Source of the DNA: Mycobacterium sp. 1465703.0
Lineage (GTDB): Bacteria > Actinomycetota > Actinomycetes > Mycobacteriales > Mycobacteriaceae
Direction: 5' to 3'
NCBI RefSeq assembly: GCF_001672975.1
Contig: NZ_LZKU01000002.1
Coordinates: 1-36,060 of the forward strand
Length of the DNA stretch: 36,060 bases
The translations under genes and the position numbers were made by a program. The notes beneath the pieces are model-generated. The model saw nothing but the letters and a program-made list of their open reading frames with translations, was not told where the DNA came from and ran no database searches. Of this stretch, positions 1 to 10,773 are shown one piece after another (positions within the stretch are counted from its first letter, which is position 1; each line of letters starts with the position of its first letter).

Positions 1-144
1 CCGCCGGGTCTTCAGCGATAAGGCAGGCACAGACCCTCTCCGATCAAGCGTTTCGCCGTCCTCGTCGTTTACCCTCGACAGGCGCGGTTTCCATCCCGCG
101 CCCGCCGGGAGTGACGGCTATCTCTCAGTCAACCCGCTCCGCGG
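1..144. other. Leading intergenic stretch, no gene recognised
   Basis: Nothing convincing was found in these bases. No reading frame resembles a known protein and no tRNA-like fold is apparent. It lies 3' of the minus-strand lipoprotein gene and may hold its 3' untranslated region. A short GC-rich self-complementary patch near 97-110 could be part of a terminator but is too weak to call. Confidence 0.4.
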
Positions 145-939
145 TTATCCACCGTGGCCGGGCTGCTTGGGCTTGCCGCATTTGCCGTCGACGGCCTGTC
201 GCAGGTTGATGCTGGTGGCTTGCAGGGCGCCGCCGTTGTCTTGGGTTCCGCGCGCGTACAGGCACTTGCCCGGCGTGATCGCGTCGGTGTTCGCGGGCGA
301 CTGCTTGCTGTATGTGGTCTTGTCATCGACCGTCACGGTCGTTTGGTTGGTGTTGCCGCTGGGATCGGTGTTGGTCACGTTGATGGTGTTACCGGATACC
401 GACGCGACCGAGCCCCGCACCCAGGCCGGCTTGGTGGGCGCCGGCGACGGCGGTAGCGACGGCGGCGTGGTGGTGGAACCACCCGGTGCGTTCTGTGGTG
501 GTTTCGGGCAGGTGCCGTTGACCGACTCGCTGATCTTCACCGACGCGGCGGTGACCGGCTGGCCGGGCGCCGGCGGCGGTCCCTCGGCCGGCTTCACGCT
601 GACGCAGCTGCCGGGGGTGACGTCCGGCAACCCGGCCGGTACGGCCTCGGTGATCTTGGTGGTCGAGGTGAAGTTCACCGAGGCGGTGCCGTTGTCCTCC
701 TTGGTGACCTGAATCGAGTTGCCCGCTACCGAAGCGATCAGACCGCCGACCCGCGCCTCGGCGTTGGGGGCTGACGAGGTGGTCGTCGACGTCACGACCG
801 ACGTCGAGGTTGATGTCGAAGTTGAGGTTTGGCTGGCATTATTCGATGAGCCGCAGGCGGACAGGGACAGAGCGGTTGCTCCCGCGACGGCGAATACCGC
901 GAAGCGAGTGAACCGGGGCACTTGACAGCTGGCAGACAT
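145..939 (-). CDS. Lipoprotein with duplicated DUF5666-like domain
   Basis: Predicted exported lipoprotein of 264 residues. A short basic N-terminus and hydrophobic helix lead to a lipobox, LSAC, with the acylated cysteine at about residue 29. A Ser/Thr-rich spacer follows (about 35-58). Then come two copies of a roughly 80-residue unit: copy 1 about 63-140 with GGLIASVAGNSIQVT, and copy 2 about 171-255 with GSVASVSGNTINVT. Each copy ends in a conserved block (TPGSC or TPGKC), and a Pro/Thr-rich linker joins them. The repeat resembles DUF5666-type beta domains; the function is unknown. The ATG at 939 is preferred over the in-frame TTG one codon upstream because GGAG lies 8 nt before it. Nothing here shows a partner. 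Lipoprotein status is secure; the domain name is a recollection. Confidence 0.8.
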   Translation of the reverse strand: MSASCQVPRFTRFAVFAVAGATALSLSACGSSNNASQTSTSTSTSTSVVTSTTTSSAPNAEARVGGLIASVAGNSIQVTKEDNGTASVNFTSTTKITEAVPAGLPDVTPGSCVSVKPAEGPPPAPGQPVTAASVKISESVNGTCPKPPQNAPGGSTTTPPSLPPSPAPTKPAWVRGSVASVSGNTINVTNTDPSGNTNQTTVTVDDKTTYSKQSPANTDAITPGKCLYARGTQDNGGALQATSINLRQAVDGKCGKPKQPGHGG

Positions 940-1013
940 CAACGTTTCTCCGTTCGTCGGTTAGAGCCAACGTTATGGTTTACCCGATTAAACTGTGTCC
1001 AAGCTGTGCGCGC

Positions 1014-2852
1014 TTAGAACGACTGTTCCGCCAACTTCATGATGTCGTCGTCGATGGTCTCGATGACTCCGCGCAGCGCAGTCAATTTCGGCAGCATGTT
1101 CTTGGCGAAGAATTCCGCGGTCGCGATCTTGCCTCGATAAAACATTGCGTCGGCGTCTGCGCCGTTCGGGCTGCCGTCGGCCAGCGCGCGTTGTGCGATG
1201 TCTGCCTGCACCAGCAACCGCCACCCGATCAGCAGATCGCCGACTGCGAGCAGATACCGCACCGATGCCAGGCCCACCTTGTAGATCTCGCCGGGGTGTT
1301 GCGCCGCGGACATCAGGTAGCCGGTGAGCGCACCCGTCATCGCCATCACCTCGTCGTACGCGGTCTGCACCAACTGGGCGACCGGCTTGAGCGCCTCGTC
1401 GCAGCCGTCGATGCTCGCGGTGATCTGGGTCGTCAAGAACTGCAGGGCCTCGCCTCGGTCGCGCACGATCTTGCGGAAGAAGAAGTCGAGCGCCTGGATG
1501 GCGGTGGTGCCCTCGTAGAGTGAATCGATTTTGGAATCGCGGATGTACTGCTCGAGCGGGTAGTCGGCCAGGAAACCCGAACCGCCCAGCGTCTGCAGCG
1601 ATTCGGTCAGTACCTCGTACGCCCGTTCTGAGCTCACGCCTTTGACGATCGGCAGCAGCAGATCGTCGATCCGGTGCGCCATCTCGGGATCGGCACCTGA
1701 AACATGTTGGGCGACTGCGTCATCCTGATGTGCGGCGGCATACATGTAGAGCGCGCGCAGGCCCTCGGCGTACGCCTTCTGGGTCATCAGGCTACGACGT
1801 ACGTCGGGATGGTGAATGATGGTGACCCGCGGCGCGGTCTTGTCGGACATCTGCGTCATGTCCGCGCCCTGCACCCGCTCCTTGGCGAACGCCAGCGCGT
1901 TCAGGTAACCGGTGGACAGCGTGCCGGCGGCTTTGACGCCGATCGTCATGCGGGCCTGCTCGATCACGGTGAACATCTGCGCAATGCCCCGGTGCACGTC
2001 GCCGACCAAGTACCCGACCGCGGGCACATCCGTTGCGCCGAAAGTCAATTCGCACGTGGGGGAGGATTTGATGCCCATCTTGTGTTCGACGCCGGTGACG
2101 TAGACCCCATTGCGCGGACCGAGCTCGAAAGTATCGGGGTCGAACAGGTAATTGGGAACGTAGAACAGGCTCAGGCCCTTGGTTCCCGGGCCGGCGCCCT
2201 CGGGGCGGGCCAGCACCAAGTGAAAGATGTTCTCGGCGGTGTCACCGACGTCCCCGCCGGAGATGAAACGCTTAACGCCCTCGATGTGCCACGTGCCGTC
2301 GGGTTGTTCGATGGCTTTGGCGCGCCCGGCGCCGACGTCGGAGCCCGCGTCGGGTTCGGTGAGCACCATGGTGGCCGCCCAACCGCGCTCTACGCCTTCG
2401 GCGGCCCATCGCCGCTGCTCTTCATTCCCCTCGATGTACAACGCCTGAGACATGAACGGGCCCAGGTTGAAGAAATTCGCCGACGGGTTGGCGCAGATCA
2501 GCATTTCGTTGACCGCCCAAGCGAGTGGCGGCGGTGCGGGCATGCCGCCGATCTCCTCGGCCATGCCCAGCCGCCACCAGCCGGCCTCCTTGAGCGCAGC
2601 CACCGTCTTGGTCAGTTCGTCGGGCACGGTGATTTTGTGCTCGGCGGGATCGAATACCGGCGGATTGCGGTCGGCGAAGGCGAAGGATTCGGCCACCGGA
2701 CCTTCGGCCAGGCGAGCGGCTTCGGCCAAGATCGTCCGGACCGTTTCCTCGTCGAGGTCGCTGTAGCCGCCGGTGCCCAGCACGGCCCCGACATCGAGGA
2801 CTTCGAAGAGGTTGAACTCGATGTCACGCACGTTAGCGATGTAGTGGCCCAA
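1014..2852 (-). CDS. fadE15: Acyl-CoA dehydrogenase, FadE15-like
   Basis: Flavin-dependent acyl-CoA dehydrogenase of 612 residues, expected to introduce the alpha,beta double bond in acyl-CoA during beta-oxidation. Its length matches the long mycobacterial FadE5/FadE15 subgroup (about 610 residues), which carries an extra C-terminal helical domain beyond the usual 380-400. Visible features are the N-terminal start [20 protein letters not shown] typical of that subgroup, the flavin-binding middle segment ([16 protein letters not shown]), and the YEGTTAIQ motif holding the likely catalytic glutamate. Translation begins at TTG with GAGGA about 8 nt upstream. The gene is divergent from the thioredoxin gene, as fadE15 is near the Rv1470-Rv1472 region in M. 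tuberculosis. FadE5 is the alternative; synteny favours FadE15. Confidence 0.88.
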   Translation of the reverse strand: MGHYIANVRDIEFNLFEVLDVGAVLGTGGYSDLDEETVRTILAEAARLAEGPVAESFAFADRNPPVFDPAEHKITVPDELTKTVAALKEAGWWRLGMAEEIGGMPAPPPLAWAVNEMLICANPSANFFNLGPFMSQALYIEGNEEQRRWAAEGVERGWAATMVLTEPDAGSDVGAGRAKAIEQPDGTWHIEGVKRFISGGDVGDTAENIFHLVLARPEGAGPGTKGLSLFYVPNYLFDPDTFELGPRNGVYVTGVEHKMGIKSSPTCELTFGATDVPAVGYLVGDVHRGIAQMFTVIEQARMTIGVKAAGTLSTGYLNALAFAKERVQGADMTQMSDKTAPRVTIIHHPDVRRSLMTQKAYAEGLRALYMYAAAHQDDAVAQHVSGADPEMAHRIDDLLLPIVKGVSSERAYEVLTESLQTLGGSGFLADYPLEQYIRDSKIDSLYEGTTAIQALDFFFRKIVRDRGEALQFLTTQITASIDGCDEALKPVAQLVQTAYDEVMAMTGALTGYLMSAAQHPGEIYKVGLASVRYLLAVGDLLIGWRLLVQADIAQRALADGSPNGADADAMFYRGKIATAEFFAKNMLPKLTALRGVIETIDDDIMKLAEQSF

Positions 2853-3049
2853 CGCGATTCCTCACTGATCCTCGAGGCGGTGGATCGTCAGGCTCAGTCT
2901 GTCGGACGCGGGAAAACGTACGCAACCGTAACCAGTGAGGGGCGTGAAGCGGGCGTGACAGCGATGAGTCGCACGTTGTGCGGTCAGCAGGATTCCGAAC
3001 TCCGTCCGCACCGGGGAACATCCCGTCGACGCCGGACGTTGCAGCAAAC
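2853..3049. promoter_or_regulatory. Divergent intergenic region fadE15 / thioredoxin
   Basis: This 197-bp spacer must carry the promoters of both divergent genes. I see no clear operator, dyad or RNA fold. An in-frame GTG at 2978 would extend the thioredoxin by 24 residues of non-family sequence, so the region is treated as non-coding. Confidence 0.45.
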
Positions 3050-3403
3050 GTGACAACACTTGATCTCACCGCTGAGAAGTTCAACGAAACCATCGAGGGC
3101 AACGACATCGTGCTCGTCGACTTCTGGGCGTCCTGGTGCGGCCCATGCCGCCAGTTCGGTCCCACGTTTCAGGCGTCAGCCGAGAAACACCCCGACATCG
3201 TGCACGCCAAAGTCGATACCGAGGCCGAGCAGCAGCTGGCCGCGGCCGCCCAGATCCGGTCTATCCCCACGCTGATGGCCTTCAAGAAGGGCAAACTGCT
3301 GTTCAACCAGCCCGGGGCGCTGCCGCCGGCGGCCTTGGAGGACCTGGTCCAGCAAGTGCGCGCATTCGACATCGACGCCGCCGAGGCCGGCCAGGGCGAA
3401 TAA
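3050..3403 (+). CDS. trxB1: Thioredoxin
   Basis: Cytosolic thioredoxin of 117 residues that reduces protein disulfides through its WCGPC motif (residues 29-33, cysteines 30 and 33). The conserved cis-proline is in IRSIPTLMAF and the lysine-rich beta strand is FKKGKLLFNQ. The GTG at 3050 was chosen because family homology begins at TTLDLTAEKFNE; upstream codons do not look like thioredoxin, although the ribosome binding site is weak. The gene lies directly before echA12, as Rv1471 (called trxB1 in M. tuberculosis, a thioredoxin and not the reductase) lies before Rv1472. The symbol follows that synteny; plain trxA would be a reasonable alternative. Confidence 0.87.
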   Translation: MTTLDLTAEKFNETIEGNDIVLVDFWASWCGPCRQFGPTFQASAEKHPDIVHAKVDTEAEQQLAAAAQIRSIPTLMAFKKGKLLFNQPGALPPAALEDLVQQVRAFDIDAAEAGQGE

Positions 3404-3458
3404 GCCCCACACCGCGCTGCGCGCAGAACCGCAGTTCGCTTCGCGCTAGGTTGCATGG

Positions 3459-4268
3459 GTGAGTTTGGTACTGGTAGATCACCCACGACCCGGCGTCGCG
3501 CTGATAACCCTGAATCGGCCCGAGCGGATGAACTCGATGGCGTTCGACGTCATGCTTCCGCTCAAGGAGGCCCTGGACAAGGTCACCTACGACAATTCGG
3601 TGCGGGTGGTCGTGCTGACCGGGGCCGGGCGGGGCTTTTCCTCGGGTGCCGACCACAAATCCGCGGGCTCGGTGCCGCACGTCGAGGAGCTGACCCGTCC
3701 GACCTATGCGCTGCGCTCCATGGAGGTCTTGGACGACGTCATCCTCGCACTGCGCCGGTTGCACCAACCGGTGATCGCCGCGGTCAACGGTCCGGCCATC
3801 GGCGGCGGGTTGTGCCTGGCCCTGGCCGCAGACATCCGGGTGGCCTCGACAAGCGCCTACTTTCGGGCCGCCGGCATCAACAACGGGTTGACGGCCAGCG
3901 AACTCGGGCTGTCCTACCTGCTGCCGCGGGCCATCGGATCCTCGCGTGCGTTCGAGATCATGCTGACCGGTCGCGACGTCACCGCGGAAGAGGCCGAGCG
4001 CATCGGGCTGGTGTCGTGTCAAGTGCCCGAAGAGCAGCTGCTGGACACCTGCTACGCCATCGCCGCGCGGATAGCGGCTTTTTCGCGGCCGGGTACCGAG
4101 TTGACCAAGCGCACGCTGTGGAGTGGACTGGACGCCGGTAGCCTGGAAGGGCACATGCAAGCCGAAGGCTTGGGACAGCTTTTCGTCCGCCTGCTCACCG
4201 CCAACTTCGAAGAAGCGGTTGCCGCGCGCGCAGAACGACGACCACCGGTGTTCACCGACGACAAATAG
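3459..4268 (+). CDS. echA12: Enoyl-CoA hydratase/isomerase family protein EchA12
   Basis: Crotonase-fold protein of 269 residues, likely hydrating or isomerising enoyl-CoA thioesters in fatty-acid breakdown. The two oxyanion-hole segments are visible: GFSSGADHK near 63-71, and NGPAIGGGLCLALAADIR near 108-125. The region after them (INNGLTASELGLSYLLPRAIG) takes the place of the usual catalytic glutamate loop and contains one glutamate. The crotonase family is catalytically diverse, so hydratase activity is not assured. GTG start at 3459. The gene sits 55 nt after the thioredoxin gene and 26 nt before the ABC-F gene in the same direction, suggesting one transcript. Confidence 0.88.
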   Translation: MSLVLVDHPRPGVALITLNRPERMNSMAFDVMLPLKEALDKVTYDNSVRVVVLTGAGRGFSSGADHKSAGSVPHVEELTRPTYALRSMEVLDDVILALRRLHQPVIAAVNGPAIGGGLCLALAADIRVASTSAYFRAAGINNGLTASELGLSYLLPRAIGSSRAFEIMLTGRDVTAEEAERIGLVSCQVPEEQLLDTCYAIAARIAAFSRPGTELTKRTLWSGLDAGSLEGHMQAEGLGQLFVRLLTANFEEAVAARAERRPPVFTDDK

Positions 4269-4294
4269 GCGTCTTTTCAACAAGGAGAGCGATC

Positions 4295-5932
4295 GTGATC
4301 ACGGCCACGGACCTCGAGGTCCGCGCTGGTGCGCGCATTTTGCTCTCACCGGACGGTCCAGACCTGCGCGTGCAGCCCGGCGACCGCATCGGGCTGGTGG
4401 GCCGCAACGGCGCCGGTAAGACCACCACGCTGCGGATCCTGGCGGGGGAGACCGAACCCTATGCCGGATCGATCAACCGGGCCGGCGAAATCGGTTATCT
4501 GCCACAGGATCCCAAAGAGGGCGACCTCGACGTGCTGGCCCGCGACCGCGTCCTGTCGGCCCGTGGGCTCGACGTGTTGCTCACCGATCTGGAAAAGCAA
4601 CAGGCGTTGATGGCCGAGGTCGCCGACGACGACGCGCGCGATCGCGCGATCCGTCGGTACGGGCAGCTGGAGGAGCGTTTCGTGGCGCTGGGCGGCTACG
4701 GCGCGGAAAGCGAAGCCAGCCGCATCTGCGCCAGTCTCGGCTTGCCGGAACGGGTCCTGACGCAGCAGCTGCGTACCCTCTCCGGCGGTCAGCGCCGCCG
4801 GGTGGAACTGGCCCGCATCCTGTTCGCCGCGTCGGAGGGTGGCGCCGGAATGTCGGGTTCGTCGACCACGCTGCTGCTCGACGAGCCGACCAACCACCTG
4901 GACGCCGACTCGATCGGCTGGCTGCGCGATTTCCTGCGGGCGCACATCGGCGGCCTGGTGATCATCAGCCACAACGTCGATCTGCTCGCCGACGTCGTCA
5001 ACCGGGTCTGGTTCCTGGACGCCGTTCGCGGCGAGGTCGACGTCTACAACATGGGCTGGCAGAAGTACCTTGACGCACGGGCAACCGACGAGCAACGCCG
5101 CCGCCGCGAACGCGCCAACGCCGAACGAAAGGCCACCGCGCTGCGCTCACAGGCCGCGAAGCTGGGCGCGAAAGCCACCAAAGCTGTTGCCGCGCAAAAC
5201 ATGTTGCGGCGTGCCGACCGGATGATGGCCGCGCTCGACGACGAGCGGGTGGCCGACAAAGTGGCCCGCATCAAGTTCCCCACCCCGGCCGCATGCGGGC
5301 GCACGCCGCTGGTGGCCAGCGGACTGAGCAAGTCCTACGGGTCGCTGGAGGTGTTCACCGGTGTCGACCTGGCGATCGACCGCGGCTCGCGGGTGGTGGT
5401 GCTGGGACTCAACGGCGCCGGCAAGACCACCCTGCTGAGAATTCTGGCCGGCACCGAGGCTCCCGACACCGGAGGACTCGAGCCCGGACACGGGTTGCGG
5501 ATCGGCTACTTCGCCCAGGAGCACGACACGCTCGACAACGATGCGACGGTCTGGGAGAACATCCGCCACGCCGCACCGGATTCGGGCGAGCAGGATCTGC
5601 GTGGGTTGTTGGGCGCGTTCATGTTCAGCGGTGCTCAGCTCGACCAACCTGCGGGCACTCTGTCCGGCGGCGAGAAAACCCGGCTTGCGCTGGCGGGGTT
5701 GGTGGCATCGACCGCCAACGTCTTGTTGCTCGACGAGCCGACCAACAATCTCGATCCGGCGTCGCGCGAACAGGTGCTCGACGCGCTGCGCAGCTATCGG
5801 GGAGCGGTGGTTTTGGTGACGCACGACCCCGGTGCGGCCGAGGCCCTCGATCCCCAACGGGTGGTGCTGTTGCCCGACGGCACCGAGGACTTTTGGTCCG
5901 ACGAATACCGGGATCTCATCGAGCTCGCCTGA
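4295..5932 (+). CDS. ABC-F family ATPase (Rv1473-like)
   Basis: Soluble protein of 545 residues with two ABC ATPase domains and no membrane segments, which is the ABC-F architecture. Domain 1 has the P-loop GRNGAGKT (36-43), the signature LSGGQRRRVEL, and Walker B with LLLDEPTNHLD. A charged helical linker rich in Arg/Lys/Ala follows. Domain 2 has the P-loop GLNGAGKT (371-378), the signature LSGGEKTRLAL, and LLLDEPTNNLD. ABC-F proteins act on the ribosome as translation factors or antibiotic-resistance factors. The M. tuberculosis counterpart Rv1473 was annotated as a macrolide ABC transporter, but absence of membrane helices argues against transport. GTG start at 4295 with AAGGAG at 4282-4287. 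Confidence 0.9.
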   Translation: MITATDLEVRAGARILLSPDGPDLRVQPGDRIGLVGRNGAGKTTTLRILAGETEPYAGSINRAGEIGYLPQDPKEGDLDVLARDRVLSARGLDVLLTDLEKQQALMAEVADDDARDRAIRRYGQLEERFVALGGYGAESEASRICASLGLPERVLTQQLRTLSGGQRRRVELARILFAASEGGAGMSGSSTTLLLDEPTNHLDADSIGWLRDFLRAHIGGLVIISHNVDLLADVVNRVWFLDAVRGEVDVYNMGWQKYLDARATDEQRRRRERANAERKATALRSQAAKLGAKATKAVAAQNMLRRADRMMAALDDERVADKVARIKFPTPAACGRTPLVASGLSKSYGSLEVFTGVDLAIDRGSRVVVLGLNGAGKTTLLRILAGTEAPDTGGLEPGHGLRIGYFAQEHDTLDNDATVWENIRHAAPDSGEQDLRGLLGAFMFSGAQLDQPAGTLSGGEKTRLALAGLVASTANVLLLDEPTNNLDPASREQVLDALRSYRGAVVLVTHDPGAAEALDPQRVVLLPDGTEDFWSDEYRDLIELA

Positions 5933-6090
5933 GTTGATGGTGGCGACCCGCTTCACCCGGCTGCGCCGCGCTCGCGATCGCCACGACTTCGCGTCATGTG
6001 GACGCAGGCGATTTCGCGAAATTGCCGCGCGTTCGACAGCGGCTTCTTACTCTGAGGGCTTGCGATCGTGTCCCGGGCGTCGGAGGAGCC
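5933..6090. other. Intergenic region before the small HTH gene
   Basis: The 158 bp hold no recognisable gene. A GGAGGA ribosome binding site at 6082-6087 directly precedes the small HTH gene. No clear terminator for the ABC-F gene was found, so read-through is possible. Confidence 0.4.
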
Positions 6091-6300
6091 ATGAAGAGAA
6101 CACTGCAAAGGTCGGCGAAGACACGCGACCAGTTGCTGCACGAGCTGCGCCACGCCTACGAAGGCGGGGCCAGCATCCGCAGTCTGGTTGCCGAGACCGG
6201 CAGGTCATATGGGTCGATTCATAGCTTGCTGCGCGAGTCGGGCACCACGATGCGCGGTCGCGGCGGCCCCAACCGGACCGCGAAGGCCGCGCGGGCGTAG
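6091..6300 (+). CDS. Small helix-turn-helix protein (Rv1473A-like)
   Basis: Basic 69-residue protein whose central part (about 14-50) reads as a helix-turn-helix: LRHAYEGGASIRSLVAETGR followed by SYGSIHSLLRESG, in the style of a resolvase or Lsr2 C-terminal DNA-binding module. The C-terminal tail is Arg/Gly/Lys rich. M. tuberculosis has a similarly placed small ORF, Rv1473A, annotated as a possible transcriptional regulator. The start at 6091 is supported by GGAGGA 3 nt upstream; a longer in-frame form from 5998 adds unrelated sequence and is rejected. Its stop codon lies inside a hairpin shared with the convergent TetR gene. Its target is unknown. Confidence 0.8.
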   Translation: MKRTLQRSAKTRDQLLHELRHAYEGGASIRSLVAETGRSYGSIHSLLRESGTTMRGRGGPNRTAKAARA

Positions 6301-6343
6301 CGTCACTGCGAAATCATGTCCCCTTGTTCGCAGTGACGCTACG
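6296..6343. terminator. Bidirectional hairpin holding both stop codons
   Basis: Perfect 17-bp inverted repeat, arms 6296-6312 and 6327-6343, with a 14-nt loop. The left arm contains the TAG of the HTH gene (6298-6300) and the right arm contains the TAG of the convergent TetR gene (6339-6341 on the other strand). The stem is long enough to act as a terminator in both directions. There is no T-run, which is usual for mycobacteria. Confidence 0.75.
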
Positions 6344-6920
6344 TCCGCTTCTCAGAATCGTTGCGGCGCACCGAGTTTTCCACCAGGTCGAGGACCGCGG
6401 ATAACCGCTTGGGATCCTCGCCGGATGCCGATCGGGCCACCAGGCCGTCGAGCACCAACTCCAGATAGCACTGCAGCACATCACCGGGCACGTCGTCGCG
6501 CACCCGGTGTGCCTCCTTCTGCCGGCGCAGTCGATCGGTGGTTGCCGCTGCCAGTTCGGCGGAACGCTCCGCCCACCCTCGGCTGAACGCGGGATCGTTG
6601 CGCAGCTTACGGGCGATCTCCAATCTGGTGGCCAGCCAGTCGAACTGCTCGGGCGCCGCCAGCATGTCGCGCATCACCTGGATGAGCCCGGCGCGGGAAG
6701 CCACATCCGCCATTCGCTCGGCATCCTCGTCGGCGAGGGCGAAAAACAGCGCGTCCTTGTCTCGGAAGTGGTGAAAGATCGCGCCGCGCGACATCCCGAT
6801 CGCCTTCTCCAACCGGCGCACCGTGGCTTTCTCGTAACCGTATTCGGCAAAGCAGCGGCGGGCGCCGTCGAGGATCTGGCGGCGGCGAGCCGCCAGATGG
6901 TCCTCGCTGACCTTTGGCAT
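6339..6920 (-). CDS. acnR: TetR-family repressor, AcnR-like (Rv1474c-like)
   Basis: TetR-type transcription factor of 193 residues. The N-terminal DNA-binding domain (about 10-60) has the typical pattern RRRQILDGARRCFAEYGYEK, then ATVRRLEKAIGMSRGAIFHHF with the recognition helix, then RDKDALFFALAD. The C-terminal ligand-binding and dimerisation domain is helical. It lies 24 nt downstream of acn on the same strand, the arrangement in M. tuberculosis (acn-Rv1474c) and Corynebacterium (acn-acnR), where AcnR represses aconitase. A sequence matching the AcnR operator is upstream of acn (9824-9839), so autoregulation through the shared transcript is likely. Family and context are strong; the effector is not visible. 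Confidence 0.88.
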   Translation of the reverse strand: MPKVSEDHLAARRRQILDGARRCFAEYGYEKATVRRLEKAIGMSRGAIFHHFRDKDALFFALADEDAERMADVASRAGLIQVMRDMLAAPEQFDWLATRLEIARKLRNDPAFSRGWAERSAELAAATTDRLRRQKEAHRVRDDVPGDVLQCYLELVLDGLVARSASGEDPKRLSAVLDLVENSVRRNDSEKRT

Positions 6921-6944
6921 GGGGGTGACCGGATTGGGTCGGGA

Positions 6945-9755
<2,811 letters not shown>

Positions 9756-9823
9756 TTCAACTCCCAGAGTCTTTAGTTCTCCCACCGCGACGGGCCGTGT
9801 CGGCGGTGCGGTGCCAACTTTAA

Positions 9824-9839
9824 CAGTACGCTTGTCCTG
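9824..9839 (-). promoter_or_regulatory. Candidate AcnR operator upstream of acn
   Basis: On the minus strand the bases read CAGGAC-AAGC-GTACTG. This fits the operator I recall for corynebacterial AcnR, CAGNAC-nnnc-GTACTG, at every fixed position. It lies 69 bp upstream of the acn start codon, where a TetR repressor would block transcription. The consensus is from memory; the match was read directly in the sequence. Confidence 0.7.
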
Positions 9840-9910
9840 CATTACGCCGGCACTCTTGATTTCAGTCTTATCGTCGCGGCCGCCGGTTTAAACCCCCGAC
9901 GGTGAAGTCG

Positions 9911-9920
9911 CGTACGGTGC
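9911..9920 (+). promoter_or_regulatory. Candidate -10 region for the Rv1476-like gene
   Basis: The decamer CGTACGGTGC holds the -10-like hexamer TACGGT (9913-9918). The identical decamer occurs upstream of ripA at 10676-10685. It lies about 30 nt before the start codon, a sensible leader length. No clear -35 is seen. Confidence 0.4.
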
Positions 9921-9947
9921 CTCTAGCACTACCGCAGGAGGCGCCAG

Positions 9948-10535
9948 ATGACCGGGCACGAGCCGTTCGTTGCACCGCTACCGCAGGACACCGCGTTCTC
10001 GCACTCGGTGCTGCCGCTCTACATTCCGGTGGACGTCGACATGGCCATGGTGAAGGCTCAGGTCGCCGCCACCGGTGTCAGCGCACCGCCGGCCGCGATG
10101 CCGGGACTGCTCGACGTGGTCAACCAGGCGCACGCCCACGGCATCAACCTCAAGATCGTGCTGCTGGACCACAACCCCCCGAACGACACTCCGTTGCGCG
10201 ACATCTCGACCGTCGTCGGTGCGGACTATCACGACGCCACGGTCCTGACGCTCAGCACGAGCTACGTCGGCAGCTACAGCACGCAGTTCCCCCGCGTCAC
10301 GCTGGAGGCCGGCGAGGACAACGCCAAGACGGGCAACCCGGTGGTCTCGGCGCAACATTTCCTGCACGAACTGGACACGCCCGAGTTTCCCTGGACCGGC
10401 CTGACGATTTTCCTGTTGATCGCCGTCTTCGCGGCGGCTGTCGGCACCCGACTGTTGCAGTTGCGTAGCAAGCGCGCAGCAACGTCGGATCGGACCGCCG
10501 CCACCAGCGCGGCCGACGCCGATACCGCCGTCTAA
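9948..10535 (+). CDS. Membrane protein, Rv1476-like
   Basis: Protein of 195 residues with a soluble N-terminal part and one strong transmembrane helix near 148-166 (WTGLTIFLLIAVFAAAVGTR), then a short basic and Ala/Thr-rich tail. The N-terminal part (about 20-140) mixes strands and helices and contains a DHNPP segment; it resembles the TPM/Psd-like domain of Rv1476-type proteins, with no catalytic motif I can name. ATG 9948 has AGGAGG about 10 nt upstream. It precedes ripA by 238 bp in the same direction as in M. tuberculosis, hinting at an envelope role, but no function is assigned. Confidence 0.8.
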   Translation: MTGHEPFVAPLPQDTAFSHSVLPLYIPVDVDMAMVKAQVAATGVSAPPAAMPGLLDVVNQAHAHGINLKIVLLDHNPPNDTPLRDISTVVGADYHDATVLTLSTSYVGSYSTQFPRVTLEAGEDNAKTGNPVVSAQHFLHELDTPEFPWTGLTIFLLIAVFAAAVGTRLLQLRSKRAATSDRTAATSAADADTAV

Positions 10536-10601
10536 CCACTGGATTCGCTTCTTCGGGCTCTGCTGCCGAACCTTCACGACGCGCTGCGGCAAATGCGTCA
10601 G

Positions 10602-10617
10602 GTCACCGTTCGGTCAC
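10602..10617 (+). promoter_or_regulatory. Direct repeats resembling an MtrA box upstream of ripA
   Basis: Two GTCAC repeats, at 10602-10606 and 10613-10617, are spaced 11 bp start to start, about one helical turn. MtrA, an essential mycobacterial OmpR-type regulator, is known to bind tandem GTCAC-type 9-mers and to target ripA. A possible promoter element, TACGGT, lies 60 bp further downstream. The assignment is by motif resemblance and context. Confidence 0.5.
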
Positions 10618-10675
10618 ATTAAACGCACGTAGAGAGTGCGATTTTGGTGGAGCGTTTGCACGCCCATCCCTGTGA

Positions 10676-10685
10676 CGTACGGTGC
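10676..10685 (+). promoter_or_regulatory. Candidate -10 region for ripA
   Basis: Decamer CGTACGGTGC with hexamer TACGGT at 10678-10683, identical to the element before the Rv1476-like gene. It would give a leader of about 85 nt to the ripA start. It is only a pattern match. Confidence 0.35.
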
Positions 10686-10773
10686 AAATGATGCTGGTGT
10701 TGTCTTTGGCGCCTTTCGGGGAATCTGTGGCTGGCGCCTCCCGTCGTGTGAAGCCGTAGGAGACCTGAGTCGA

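Noticed and set aside
1704..3053. 449-codon plus-strand ORF opposite fadE15
   Set aside because: Shadow of FadE15; it also runs into the thioredoxin gene start in a different frame.
4295..5932. ABC-F gene as a drug efflux transporter
   Set aside because: No membrane helix is encoded here or adjacent; twin soluble ATPase domains indicate ABC-F.
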